From the NCBI GenBank assembly GCA_041670165.1, contig JBAXZR010000023.1:1-14394 (forward strand): a stretch of 14,394 nt of DNA, in the 5' to 3' direction. This stretch comes from JBAXZR01 sp041670165 (GTDB lineage Bacteria; Bacillota; Clostridia; Christensenellales; UBA1242). Shown one piece after another: positions 14,288 through 14,394 of the stretch (the stretch's first letter is position 1; each line of letters starts with the position of its first letter). Made by a program: the position numbers and the translations under genes. Under the pieces are notes generated by a model that had not been told where the DNA came from, made no database searches, and saw only the letters and a program-made list of their open reading frames with translations.

Positions 14288-14394
14288 TACTGGGGTAGCA
14301 CCAAAAAAAATAACGCTGACACGCAAAATTAACATTTTGCTAACAGCTATTTTTTCGGTTCTCCTCTGGAGCTCTCTTCTCCTATTAAGGGGTT
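14288..14394 (+). repeat. Dispersed hairpin repeat, copy 2 (runs off the window)
   Basis: Matches copy 1 (8837-8941) over about 107 bases. Its stem is longer than in copy 1: A-run-TA / TA-T-run, GCTG/CAGC, then GCAAAAT-TAAC-ATTTTGC. The conserved right part (CGGTTCTCCTCTGG, CTTCTCCT, TTAAGG) is outside the stem. There is no protein-coding content. The right end is not visible. Confidence 0.8.

Noticed and set aside
14288..14394. Integron attC site, CRISPR repeat or tRNA
   Set aside because: The hairpin lacks paired attC core sites, there are no regular spacers, and no cloverleaf can be drawn.

Overview
The window is a very AT-rich bacterial chromosome segment. Several features point to a low-GC Gram-positive (Bacillota, Clostridia-like) host: strong AGGAG ribosome sites, a long Bacillus-type SRP RNA with an Alu domain, BspA-like leucine-rich-repeat surface proteins, and TTG starts behind good ribosome sites. 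trxB ends in TGA and no internal TGA is needed, so the standard code applies. I cannot name a species. An uncultured gut-type lineage is an inference only.

Layout. 1-23 is probably the start of a minus-strand gene that leaves the window. 311-1099 (+) is a ZIP-family metal transporter with a palindromic operator candidate in its promoter. 1360-3510 (-) and 5838-7490 (-) are two paralogous exported BspA-like proteins. They share an N-terminal export module and a short C-terminal module but differ in their LRR blocks. glmS (3930-5720, +) lies between them on the opposite strand. 7953-8861 (+) is a PHP-family phosphoesterase whose last codons come from a dispersed hairpin repeat. trxB (9307-10230, +) and glmM (10240-11577, +) are nine bases apart and look co-transcribed. 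A divergent pair of small hypothetical genes follows (11780-12157, -; 12290-12886, +); the second is a membrane-anchored DUF2726-like protein. The SRP RNA (13129-13399, -) is divergent from a HEPN-like/CBS protein (13519-14235, +). A second copy of the hairpin repeat begins right after that gene and runs off the window.

How the genes fit together. GlmS makes glucosamine-6-phosphate and GlmM converts it to glucosamine-1-phosphate for UDP-GlcNAc and cell-wall synthesis. They sit in separate transcription units about 4.5 kb apart. TrxB supplies thiol-reducing power. The BspA-like proteins are probably surface adhesins. The rest is housekeeping (SRP RNA, metal uptake, PHP phosphatase) plus uncharacterised proteins.

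No phage, CRISPR, tRNA, rRNA or transposase gene was seen. The least explained items are the dispersed repeat, whose stem shows a compensatory change between copies, and the HEPN-CBS protein.
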